Under the pieces are notes generated by a model. It worked only from the letters and a program-made list of their open reading frames with translations. It did not search any database and had not been told where the DNA came from. This document shows, piece after piece, positions 45,215 to 54,511 of a DNA stretch of 64,000 nt; the stretch's first letter is position 1, and each line of letters opens with the position of its first letter. Source of the stretch: Halovulum dunhuangense (GTDB taxonomy: Bacteria > Pseudomonadota > Alphaproteobacteria > Rhodobacterales > Rhodobacteraceae); the NCBI RefSeq assembly GCF_013093415.1, contig NZ_JABFBC010000002.1:310001-374000 (forward strand), given 5' to 3'. A program made the position numbers and the translations under genes.

Positions 45215-45820
45215 ATGAAATCCCTTCTGAAGAAAGCTACCGCGGTTTCGGCAATCGCCCTGATGGCCGGCTGCACGAACCAGGTCGCGGGCGACATCAG
45301 CAACAGCTCCTTCGGGGCGGCGACCTCCAGCAACACGCTGGCCCAGGTGGTCAGCCTGCGCGGCGGCCTGCTGATCGACCTGCAGAACCGCTTCCGCCAG
45401 GCGGCGCCGGACATGATCAACTTCGAGTTCGACCGCGCCGAACTGGATGCCGAGGCGCGCTCGATCCTCGACCGGCAGGCGAACTGGATCCGCGCGAACC
45501 CGGCGATCACGTTCCGCGTCTACGGCCACACCGACCTGGTGGGCAGCAACGCCTACAACCAGTCGCTGGGCCTGCGGCGCGCACAGGCGGCGGTCAACTA
45601 CCTCGTCTCCCGCGGTGTCCGCCGCGGTCAGGTCGAGGCCGTGGCCTCCTTCGGCGAAACCCGCCCGGTGGTTGCGACCAGCGACCCCGAGCGTCTGAAC
45701 CGCCGGACCGTGACCGAGATCGTCGGCTTCGACCGTCGCTTCGGCGATTTCGACTTCGACGGCAAGGTCGCGAACAACATCTACACCAGCTACGCCAGCA
45801 CGGGCGGCGGCGGCGAATAA
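45215..45820 (+). CDS. OmpA-family lipoprotein of the Tad locus
   Basis: The 201-residue protein has a lipoprotein signal with lipobox LMAGC and an OmpA-type peptidoglycan-binding domain: INFEFDRAELDAEARSIL, GHTDLVGSNAYNQSLGLRRAQAAVNYL and the downstream NRRTVTEIVG. It sits where other Tad loci carry the lipoprotein CpaD/RcpB, and probably ties the secretin to the wall. It starts five bases after cpaC and is followed by a terminator. Confidence 0.88.
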   Translation: MKSLLKKATAVSAIALMAGCTNQVAGDISNSSFGAATSSNTLAQVVSLRGGLLIDLQNRFRQAAPDMINFEFDRAELDAEARSILDRQANWIRANPAITFRVYGHTDLVGSNAYNQSLGLRRAQAAVNYLVSRGVRRGQVEAVASFGETRPVVATSDPERLNRRTVTEIVGFDRRFGDFDFDGKVANNIYTSYASTGGGGE

Positions 45821-45851
45821 GCCGTCTCGACCAGTTGAACCGATGCGAGAG

Positions 45852-45882
45852 CCGCCGGCCCCAGGGCCGGCGGTTTCATTTT
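45852..45882 (+). terminator. Rho-independent terminator after the OmpA-type gene
   Basis: Perfect stem CCGCCGGCC/GGCCGGCGG with loop CCAG, followed by TTTCATTTT. It ends the cpaB or cpaC-to-ompA transcript before cpaE. Confidence 0.85.
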
Positions 45883-45962
45883 GCCGCGAGGGGCGCGGCA
45901 GGGGGTTGACTGCGCTTCGGGCCGGATCGACCATCGGACATATGTGGATGTGTCGTAAGTCT

Positions 45963-45992
45963 CACTTTCGCCACTTTTGATCTCGAAAGTGG
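45963..45992. promoter_or_regulatory. Inverted repeats in the cpaE promoter region
   Basis: The 319-base gap between the OmpA-type gene and cpaE holds the terminator above and, further on, overlapping inverted repeats: CACTTTCG/CGAAAGTG (45963-45970, 45984-45991) and CCACTTT/AAAGTGG (45971-45977, 45986-45992). They lie 148 bases before the cpaE start and could be alternative hairpins or a repeated operator half-site, CACTTT being present twice. The rest of the gap shows no gene. Confidence 0.4.
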
Positions 45993-46139
45993 AACGATTG
46001 TTAGGGTTTCCGGGCTTTTGTCAGTGTATCCCTGACGCCGATAGCCTATGCTTGGAACGGTTCGTGCTCCGGAGGGTTGAGTGCCGCGTCTGGTGCGCGT
46101 TCCCGATGTATCGGTGTCCTTGAGGGAGTTGGGGGACGT

Positions 46140-47366
46140 ATGGGGCTGTTGAAGATCAAGGCAGACGAAACAGAGATCTACGTCATCGCGCGGAACATCG
46201 ACGAATTTCCGGCGCTGACCGATGACCTGAACCGCGAGCTTTCCGGCCAGTGGGCGCCGCTGGCCCTGAAAAGCGGCGAGCAGGCCATCAAGGGCGGCGC
46301 CGGCCCCGAACTCGAGATCGCCATCGTTGCGGTCGGCCCGGAAGACGAGACCGATCTTTCCACGGCCGTGCGCGTCGTGCAGGCGGCCCGCGATCACGGG
46401 CTGAAGGTGCTGCTGATCGCCAAGGACGTGTCTCCGGTGGCGCTGCACCAGCTGTTGCGCGTCGGCGCGGACGATTTCGCCCCCTATCCGCTGCCCGATG
46501 GGGCGCTGAGCGAATCGATCACCAAGCTGCGTGGGCTGGTCAAGCAGCCGCTGAACGACCCCAAGACGGCCAAGAAGCGGAACCGCAACGGGCTCGTCAT
46601 TCCGATCTATTCGGTCGCGGGCGGGGTGGGGGGAAGCACCTTCGCGGTCAACCTTGCCTGGGAACTGGCGCTTCTGGTCAAGAAAACCGACAAGCGGGTC
46701 TGCATCCTCGATTTCAACTTCCAGTACGGCTCGGTCTCGACCTATCTCGACCTGCCGCGGCGCGAGGCGATCTACGAGCTGATCTCTGATCCCGCCTCTA
46801 TCGACCATGACACGCTGAGCCAGGCCCTGACGTCGTACAAGACGCGGCTGGCGGTGCTGACCGCGCCGATGGACACGCTGCCCCTCGACATCATCGCGCC
46901 CGACGACATCGCGAAGCTGATCCACACCGCGCAGGCATCTTATGACTTCGTGATCGTGGACATGCCGCAGGCGCTGGTGTCCTGGTTCGAGCAGGTCTTG
47001 CGGATGTCGGAAACCTTCTTCGCCGTGATGGAGGTGGACATGCGCTCGGCGCAGAACTGCCTGCGGTTCCTGCGCGCGCTCAAGGCCGAGGATCTGCCTT
47101 ACGAGAAGGTGCAGTTCTGCCTGAACCGCGCCCCCGGGCTGACCGATTTCAACGGCAAGGCCCGCGCCAAGCGGCTTGCGGAAAGCCTTGGCGTGGAAAT
47201 AAACGTGATGCTCCCCGATGGCGGACGCCAGGTCACCTCGGCCTGCGACGAGGGCCTGCCGCTGGCGGAAAGCGCGCCGAAGAACGCGCTTCGCCGCGAG
47301 ATCAAGAGCGTTGCGCAATCGATCTTCGACGCGGTCATTGCCGAAAAGGCCGCCGTCGCCCAGTAA
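46140..47366 (+). CDS. cpaE: Tad pilus localisation ATPase CpaE/TadZ
   Basis: CpaE/TadZ is a MinD/ParA-like protein that places the Tad apparatus at its cell site. The 408-residue protein has an N-terminal receiver-like domain and then a P-loop domain with a Walker A variant YSVAGGVGGSTFAVNLAW, where the usual GKT is replaced by GST, ILDFNFQYGSVSTYLD and FVIVDMPQALVSWFE. The missing lysine suggests weak or no ATP hydrolysis, as in some TadZ proteins. The ATG at 46140 is preceded by GGAG and GGGG. Confidence 0.92.
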   Translation: MGLLKIKADETEIYVIARNIDEFPALTDDLNRELSGQWAPLALKSGEQAIKGGAGPELEIAIVAVGPEDETDLSTAVRVVQAARDHGLKVLLIAKDVSPVALHQLLRVGADDFAPYPLPDGALSESITKLRGLVKQPLNDPKTAKKRNRNGLVIPIYSVAGGVGGSTFAVNLAWELALLVKKTDKRVCILDFNFQYGSVSTYLDLPRREAIYELISDPASIDHDTLSQALTSYKTRLAVLTAPMDTLPLDIIAPDDIAKLIHTAQASYDFVIVDMPQALVSWFEQVLRMSETFFAVMEVDMRSAQNCLRFLRALKAEDLPYEKVQFCLNRAPGLTDFNGKARAKRLAESLGVEINVMLPDGGRQVTSACDEGLPLAESAPKNALRREIKSVAQSIFDAVIAEKAAVAQ

Positions 47367-47386
47367 CCATCCGGAGGGAATGACGC

Positions 47387-48805
<1,419 letters not shown>

Positions 48806-48832
48806 TAGCACGGGCGAGGCAAGGGTGTTGCC

Positions 48833-49795
48833 ATGAACATAGAACCACTCATCTACGCTGCGATCTTCGTCGGCGTCTTCTTCATGATCGAGGGGATCTA
48901 TCTTCTCCTCTTCGGCAAGTCGGTACGCCTGGAAAGCCGGGTCAACCGCCGGCTGGAACTGCTCGAGAAGGGTGAGGATCCGGAAGAAGTCCTGAACATC
49001 CTCCGCAAGGAGCGCGAACAGCACAAGGAGAACCGCGGCCTCCCGATCCTTGCGCCGCTCAGCGACAAGGCGGCAAAGGCGAACATCGCCTTCAGCCCCG
49101 CGGCCCTTGTCGTGGTGATGGTGCTGATCGGCGCCATGGCGTTCCTGCTTCTGACTTTCCTCACCAGCTCCAGCATGGTGATCCGCGTGGGCCTTGCCGT
49201 AGCGATGGGCTATGGCGCGGTCTATCTGTGGCTGAACAACAAGGCCAAGAAGCGCATGGCGCTGTTCGAGGAGCAGTTGCCCGACGCGGTCGAGCTGATC
49301 GTGCGAAGCCTGCGCGTCGGACACCCCTTTTCTTCGGCGATCAACATCGTGGCACAGGAAATGCCCGACCCGCTGGGCACCGAATTCGGCATGATCGTGG
49401 ATGAAAGCACCTATGGTGCCGATCTTGTCGAGGCGCTCGACAAGATGGCGCAGCGCATCGACATCCAGGACGTGAAGTTCCTCTCCGTGGCGGTCGGCAT
49501 CCAGTCGCAATCGGGGGGCAACCTGGCCGAGATCCTGGAGGGGCTGGCCAAGGTGATCCGCTCGCGCTTCAAGCTGTTCCGCCGCGTGAAGGCCATCACC
49601 GCCGAGGCGCGCTGGTCGGGCTGGTTCCTGTCGGTGTTCCCGATCGGCGCCCTGATCTTCATCCAGCTGGTGCAGCCGGGCCATTATGACGATGTGAAGA
49701 ACAGCACCCTGTTCGTTCCTGCCGCGATTTTCGTCGCGATCATGCTGTTCATCAACATCCTGTTCATGCGGGCGATGGTCAACATCAAGGTCTGA
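48833..49795 (+). CDS. tadB: Tad inner-membrane platform protein TadB
   Basis: The 320-residue membrane protein belongs to the T2SS GspF family. It has N-terminal spans and a soluble domain with LPDAVELIVRSLRVGHPFSSAINIVAQEM and GIQSQSGGNLAEILEGLA, then two C-terminal spans. It forms the assembly platform with TadC and is followed 16 bases later by tadC. Its position right after cpaF matches the usual Tad order. Confidence 0.93.
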   Translation: MNIEPLIYAAIFVGVFFMIEGIYLLLFGKSVRLESRVNRRLELLEKGEDPEEVLNILRKEREQHKENRGLPILAPLSDKAAKANIAFSPAALVVVMVLIGAMAFLLLTFLTSSSMVIRVGLAVAMGYGAVYLWLNNKAKKRMALFEEQLPDAVELIVRSLRVGHPFSSAINIVAQEMPDPLGTEFGMIVDESTYGADLVEALDKMAQRIDIQDVKFLSVAVGIQSQSGGNLAEILEGLAKVIRSRFKLFRRVKAITAEARWSGWFLSVFPIGALIFIQLVQPGHYDDVKNSTLFVPAAIFVAIMLFINILFMRAMVNIKV

Positions 49796-49811
49796 GAAAG
49801 GAGCACGCCTC

Positions 49812-50786
49812 ATGGCAACCCTAGAGCAAGGCTGGGCCTTTCTGATCGCAGCCCTTGGTCCCCTTGGCCCCTTCTATGTCGCGGGCTTTCTCGGCCTCAT
49901 GATGATCATGATGACCGCGCCGATGCTGTTCCGCACCCGGCCGGACCCGCTGAACAAGCTGAAGGGCGCGGGCGTCATGACGCCCCGCAAGTCGGGAAAG
50001 GAAACGCCGCTGCGCCTGCGCTACGACGCGGGCAACCGGCAGCTCGAGAAGTTCAAGCCCTACCTGGAACCCAAGAGCCAGAAGGAATACACCGCCACCC
50101 GGATGAAACTGATCCAGGCGGGCTATCGCACCCGCAACGCGGTCAGCATCTACCACCTGTTCCGGTTCGGCCTGGGGGTTGGCGCGCTTGCCGCCGGCAC
50201 CGTGTTCGTGCTGCTGTTTGGCGGCGACAATCCCAGCCTGACCATGGTCGTGGGCGGTGTGCTCGGCCCGGGCGTGATCGGCTATTATGCCCCGGACTAC
50301 TGGGTCGAGCGGCGCAAGCAGGTCCGGCAGGAGGACATCACCAACGGCTTTCCCGACGCGCTAGACCTGATGCTGGTCTGCGTCGAGGCGGGCCAGTCGC
50401 TGGACCAGGCCATCCTGCGCGTCGCGAGCGAGATCAAGAATTCCTACCCGACCCTTTCCGAAGAGTTCGAGATCGTCTCGAACGAGATGCGCGCCGGCAA
50501 GGACCGTGTCACGGTTCTGCGCGACATGGGCGAGCGGTGCGGCATCTCCGATATCTCGGCCTTCGTCACGGTGCTGGTGCAGTCGGCGCAGTTCGGTACT
50601 TCGGTCGCGGACGCGCTGCGGGTCTACGCCTCGGAAATGCGCGACAAGCGCGTGATGCGGGCCGAGGAAAAGGCGAACAAGCTGCCCACGAAGCTGACGC
50701 TGGGCACCATGATGTTCACCGTTCCGCCGCTTCTGCTGATCCTGGTCGGTCCGTCGCTTTATGAAATTGCCCAGGCCCTGTTCTGA
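49812..50786 (+). CDS. tadC: Tad inner-membrane platform protein TadC
   Basis: The 324-residue protein is the second GspF-like platform subunit: spans near residues 20-40, 120-160 and at the C-terminus, with FPDALDLMLVCVEAGQSLDQAILRV and VLVQSAQFGTSVADALRVYASEMR. The final coding bases overlap the next gene (tadD) by 26 bases in another frame, a tight translational arrangement. Confidence 0.93.
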   Translation: MATLEQGWAFLIAALGPLGPFYVAGFLGLMMIMMTAPMLFRTRPDPLNKLKGAGVMTPRKSGKETPLRLRYDAGNRQLEKFKPYLEPKSQKEYTATRMKLIQAGYRTRNAVSIYHLFRFGLGVGALAAGTVFVLLFGGDNPSLTMVVGGVLGPGVIGYYAPDYWVERRKQVRQEDITNGFPDALDLMLVCVEAGQSLDQAILRVASEIKNSYPTLSEEFEIVSNEMRAGKDRVTVLRDMGERCGISDISAFVTVLVQSAQFGTSVADALRVYASEMRDKRVMRAEEKANKLPTKLTLGTMMFTVPPLLLILVGPSLYEIAQALF

Positions 50787-51354
50787 GCGCCCTGCCCCGG
50801 GCCTGCGCGCCGTGCTCCTTGCGGGTGCGGCGCTGCTGCTTTCGGCATGCGCAAATCCCGATGTCCTGATTACCGGGGGCGACGATCCCTCGGTCAGCCG
50901 CGGCTTCGTCGACGGGCTGGACGGCCTGACCGTGGGCCACCGCCTGATGGAGGCGGGGGAATACGAACTTGCGCTCGACGCCTATTACCAGGCCGCGACC
51001 CAGACCGGGCTGAGCGTGGATGTGCTGAGCGCGATCGGGTCGGCCAACCTCAAGCTGGGCCGGCTGGGCCAGGCCGAGGATCTGCTGCGGCGCGCGCTGG
51101 ACGAGGATGACCGCTTCGTCCCCGCCTGGAACAATCTGGGTGTCGTGCTCTACAATCGCGGCGAGATCGGAGAGGCACGCGAGGCTTTCCGCGTCGCCTT
51201 CCAGCTAGACAGCGGCTTTTCGCCGGAAATCCGCGAGAACTTCAACCGGGTTGATGCGGAATTGCAAGATGTGGGCACCGAACCCGCGCCAGAATATGAT
51301 TTCCGCTTGGTCAGACGGGGCAACGGGCGGTATCTTCTGCTCGGTAACGAATAA
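50761..51354 (+). CDS. tadD: Tad lipoprotein TadD with TPR repeats
   Basis: The 197-residue protein has a lipoprotein signal with lipobox LLSAC and tetratricopeptide repeats (EYELALDAYYQAATQTGLSVD, LLRRALDEDDRFVPAWNNLGVVLYNRG, ARE AFRVAFQLDSGF). TadD proteins help the secretin reach the outer membrane. The start overlaps tadC by 26 bases. Confidence 0.87.
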   Translation: MKLPRPCSERPAPGLRAVLLAGAALLLSACANPDVLITGGDDPSVSRGFVDGLDGLTVGHRLMEAGEYELALDAYYQAATQTGLSVDVLSAIGSANLKLGRLGQAEDLLRRALDEDDRFVPAWNNLGVVLYNRGEIGEAREAFRVAFQLDSGFSPEIRENFNRVDAELQDVGTEPAPEYDFRLVRRGNGRYLLLGNE

Positions 51355-51382
51355 GAAACGCCACGAGCAGAGGTACAGGCAC

Positions 51383-52249
51383 ATGACCATCAGGACTTCC
51401 CACCTGAAGAAGGTGGCCGTCCTCGCAGCGTTGTCGGTCGCGGCATGCTCCGACGGCAGCGCCGAGCGCGAGGCGATCCAGAGTCTCGACAGTCTCAACG
51501 TCATCGACGAGAACAATCTCACTTCGGTGATGCTGAACTTCGCCGACCCGGACCAGGCGGTTCTCTATTTCCAGAACTCGCTGGCGAAGGAACCCGACCG
51601 CGTCGATTTCCAGCAGGGCTTTGCCCTGGCGCTGATGCGCGCCAAGCGCCCGGCCGAGGCGGTTCTGGCCTTCCGCGCCCTGGACGAGGCGGGCAACATG
51701 ACCGCGGACGACCGTCTCAAATACGCCGAGGCGCTGATCCAGACCGGCGAGTGGGCGCCGGGGAAGGCGCAGCTCGACCAGATCCCGCCAACGCTCGAGA
51801 CCTATGACCGCTACCGGCTCGAGGCGATGGTTGCCGACAACAGCAAGCAGTGGGCACGCGCCGACGCCTATTACGAACAGGCGCGCAACATGACCACCCG
51901 GCCCGCATCCATCTTCAACAACTGGGGCATCTCGAAGCTTGCGCGCGGCGACCGGACCGGCGCGGAAGAGATGTTCACCCGCGCGATCAGCTACGACAGC
52001 AAGATGTTCAACGCGAAGAACAATCTTGCGATCAGCCGGGCATCGCGCCGCGTCTATGACCTGCCGATCGTGCCGCTGACGGCGGTGGAACAGGCGGAAC
52101 TGCTGCACAACATCGCGCTCCAGGCCATCCGCAACGGCGACGTGGAAGTGGGCCGCGGCCTGCTGGAGGAGGCGGTCGAGCGCCATCCGCGCCACTTCCC
52201 CGAGGCCGCCGACAAGCTGGCGGCCCTGGAACGCAACGTCCTGCGCTGA
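51383..52249 (+). CDS. TPR lipoprotein of the Tad locus
   Basis: The 288-residue protein has a lipoprotein signal (KVAVLAALSVAACSD) and several TPR-like repeats in the C-terminal two thirds (YYEQARNMTTRPASIFNNWGISKLARGDR and others). It resembles a second TadD-like subunit; such pairs occur in alphaproteobacterial Tad loci. It begins 28 bases after tadD and precedes the prepilin peptidase gene. Confidence 0.82.
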   Translation: MTIRTSHLKKVAVLAALSVAACSDGSAEREAIQSLDSLNVIDENNLTSVMLNFADPDQAVLYFQNSLAKEPDRVDFQQGFALALMRAKRPAEAVLAFRALDEAGNMTADDRLKYAEALIQTGEWAPGKAQLDQIPPTLETYDRYRLEAMVADNSKQWARADAYYEQARNMTTRPASIFNNWGISKLARGDRTGAEEMFTRAISYDSKMFNAKNNLAISRASRRVYDLPIVPLTAVEQAELLHNIALQAIRNGDVEVGRGLLEEAVERHPRHFPEAADKLAALERNVLR

Positions 52250-52284
52250 GATTGCCGCGCACGGCTAAGGGGGCCGGTTCGGAT

Positions 52285-52785
52285 ATGCAGATGCCCGAGC
52301 TGGCCTTTTTCCTGCTGACCCTGCCGATATCTTTCTGGGCGGCGTGGAGCGACCTGTCCCGCATGAAGATCAGCAACCGGCTGAACCTGATCCTCGCCGC
52401 AGTGTTCGTCGTCTCAGGGATCGTGCTCTTGCCGCTCGGTGACTACGGGGTCAGGCTGGGGATCGGGGTGGCGGCGCTTCTGGTGGGCTTCGTGCTGAAC
52501 CAGGCGGGCCAGGTGGGCGGCGGGGATGCGAAATTCATCGCGGCCTTCATCCCCTTTGTGGCGCCGCAGGACATCGCGCCGTTCTTCTTCACGCTGTCAT
52601 TGTGCCTGCTGGCGGCCGTTGCGGTCCATCGCAGCGCCCGCGCCATACCCGCGGTCCGCAACCTGGTCCCGCACTGGAAGTCCTGGCATGTCGGGCGGCG
52701 CTTCCCCATGGGGCTGGGGCTGGCCGCGGGCTTCAGCCTGTTCCTTGCGATCCGCGCCTTCAACCTGCCCTTCTTGCAAGGATGA
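52285..52785 (+). CDS. cpaA: Prepilin peptidase CpaA/TadV (A24 family)
   Basis: This membrane aspartyl protease cuts the Flp prepilins at the glycine before the mature Ala. The 166-residue protein has the A24 features: the first catalytic Asp in WSDLSRMKISN and the second in GGGDAKFIAAF (GxGDxK type), with about five membrane spans. I start at the ATG at 52285; a TTG at 52252 is the only longer option. The end overlaps the convergent glycosyltransferase gene by 26 bases. Confidence 0.9.
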   Translation: MQMPELAFFLLTLPISFWAAWSDLSRMKISNRLNLILAAVFVVSGIVLLPLGDYGVRLGIGVAALLVGFVLNQAGQVGGGDAKFIAAFIPFVAPQDIAPFFFTLSLCLLAAVAVHRSARAIPAVRNLVPHWKSWHVGRRFPMGLGLAAGFSLFLAIRAFNLPFLQG

Positions 52786-54373
52786 AAAGCTCGGTCCGGA
52801 TCACCTCTTCCAGAACCCATCCCTTTTCAGCGATCAGCTCCAGCTTCCGCTCCCAGGCAATGTCCGAGACGGGGCAGAACGGCACCATCACATATTCCGC
52901 CTCTTCGAAGCCTTCGTCCGCGTCGTAGTACCACGGCGCCATGTGCGGCAGCCGTTCGAACGGGCCAAACAGCCAGAGATGGTCGTAATTGTCCGCGACC
53001 AGCACGCGGCGCCCCACCGCCTCCTCGATTGCGCCCATCTGCTCGACCATCCAGCGCGTCCATGCCATGAAGCCCAGCTCCAGCCCGCAGTAGCTCAGAT
53101 GCTCGCCATTGAACTCGGCCGTGCGGCGCTGCTTCGCGTACTCGCTGTCGGTTTCGAAAGGGTAGTTCGAGAACTCGATCCGCTTGAGCGGCGTGTCGAG
53201 AACGTCGCGGTGCATCTTCACATCCCCCTTCGCGAGATCGTTGAAGATCGGCAGGAAATCCTCGGGTTCCTGCAACAGGTGACGCAACGGCGAAAATGCG
53301 ACGTTGGTCATCGATGGCAGCAGCCAGACGAAGGACAGCACGGCCAGGACGGCCGCGACGCCCCTTGGAGGCTGACCATAGAACGGCTTGCGGTCGGGGC
53401 CGGGAAGCAGCGCCAGCAGCAGGATTCCCAGCACGAACAGCCATTGCGGGTCGTTCCCCCAGTTCTGGTAGGTGATGTAGATCAGCCCCGGCGCAAGGAC
53501 AAACAGCAGCAGCCCCTCGCGGTACATGCCGATGCGGCGCCAGAACACGATCGTTGTCAGCAGCAGGGCGGTGATCGGAAGGGTCGCGGGCGAGGCGAGC
53601 AGGTCGCCCAGTTCCCGCCCCGGATAGGCGCGTTTTGCCTGGGTTGCCACCTGCACCAGGTCATCGGCATAGGCAAGCAGGAACCCCGGCCCCAATCCGA
53701 CCACGACAGGCGCCATGACAGCAGCAAAGCCTGCCACCGCCGCCAGGAACAACCGGCCCGGGCGGTCGACCAGCAGAGCTGCCAGCACGAAGGGCAGAAG
53801 CGCCACGAAATAGGTCATCTTCAGCATCAGGAGCGTGGCGCCCGCCGCCCCCACCAGCACCCCGTCCACCACCGGCGCGCGCCAGCCCGGCCGCGCGGGC
53901 AGCATCAGGACGAGGACCACGAAAGACGCAAGGATCCAGCCCCAGCGGTTGTAGTTCATTGACGAGGCCAGCATCGGCTCGGTCCCGCCATGCACCAGCG
54001 CCAGGCCAAGCAGCACCATGCCCATGCCGTAGACCAGCCTCAGCCCGGCCGAAAGCCTGCTGGCACCGACCCACCAGATCCCCGGCAGCAAAAGGGCCGT
54101 CACAAGGATCTGCGACAGCATGAAGGACCGCCCGGGCCCGTATCCCATGTCGAGAAACAGCGCGAGCGGCAGATGCGTGAACAGGCCGAGCGGCGTCTGG
54201 TAGTCGATGTGCGGCCACTCGCCCAGATTGATCCGCGACGCGATATCGAGGGCGTGGATGAAATCCACCTCGTGCCCCTTCAGCCAGAAATTGCCCGGAA
54301 GCAGCAGGATCGCGGCAATCGCCAGCCACAGGCTCAGCAGCGCGATGGCGTAGCGGAGGGAAGAGAGCGACAT
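52760..54373 (-). CDS. GT-C-like membrane glycosyltransferase
   Basis: The 537-residue protein has a multi-span N-terminal two thirds and a soluble C-terminal domain. The first external loop carries EVD (35-37) and the GEWPHIDYQTPLGLF sequence, a pattern of GT-C enzymes that use polyprenyl-phosphate sugar donors. It could therefore use the lipid-linked arabinose made by the dpr-like genes nearby. The ATG at 54373 has AGGTCAGGA upstream. Its 3' end overlaps cpaA by 26 bases. No homologue is named with certainty. Confidence 0.65.
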   Translation of the reverse strand: MSLSSLRYAIALLSLWLAIAAILLLPGNFWLKGHEVDFIHALDIASRINLGEWPHIDYQTPLGLFTHLPLALFLDMGYGPGRSFMLSQILVTALLLPGIWWVGASRLSAGLRLVYGMGMVLLGLALVHGGTEPMLASSMNYNRWGWILASFVVLVLMLPARPGWRAPVVDGVLVGAAGATLLMLKMTYFVALLPFVLAALLVDRPGRLFLAAVAGFAAVMAPVVVGLGPGFLLAYADDLVQVATQAKRAYPGRELGDLLASPATLPITALLLTTIVFWRRIGMYREGLLLFVLAPGLIYITYQNWGNDPQWLFVLGILLLALLPGPDRKPFYGQPPRGVAAVLAVLSFVWLLPSMTNVAFSPLRHLLQEPEDFLPIFNDLAKGDVKMHRDVLDTPLKRIEFSNYPFETDSEYAKQRRTAEFNGEHLSYCGLELGFMAWTRWMVEQMGAIEEAVGRRVLVADNYDHLWLFGPFERLPHMAPWYYDADEGFEEAEYVMVPFCPVSDIAWERKLELIAEKGWVLEEVIRTELFILARRAG

Positions 54374-54511
54374 TCCTGACCTGCCTGCAACGGGGTTAAT
54401 TTTTCTCACAAACTGTCGGGTTTTCCGCCGTCAGGCAACGCACAAAAGCCTTTTTTGGGCGTCATGCTTCCGATACGATTTTCACGCATTCCGATATCTG
54501 GGAGTATCCCG

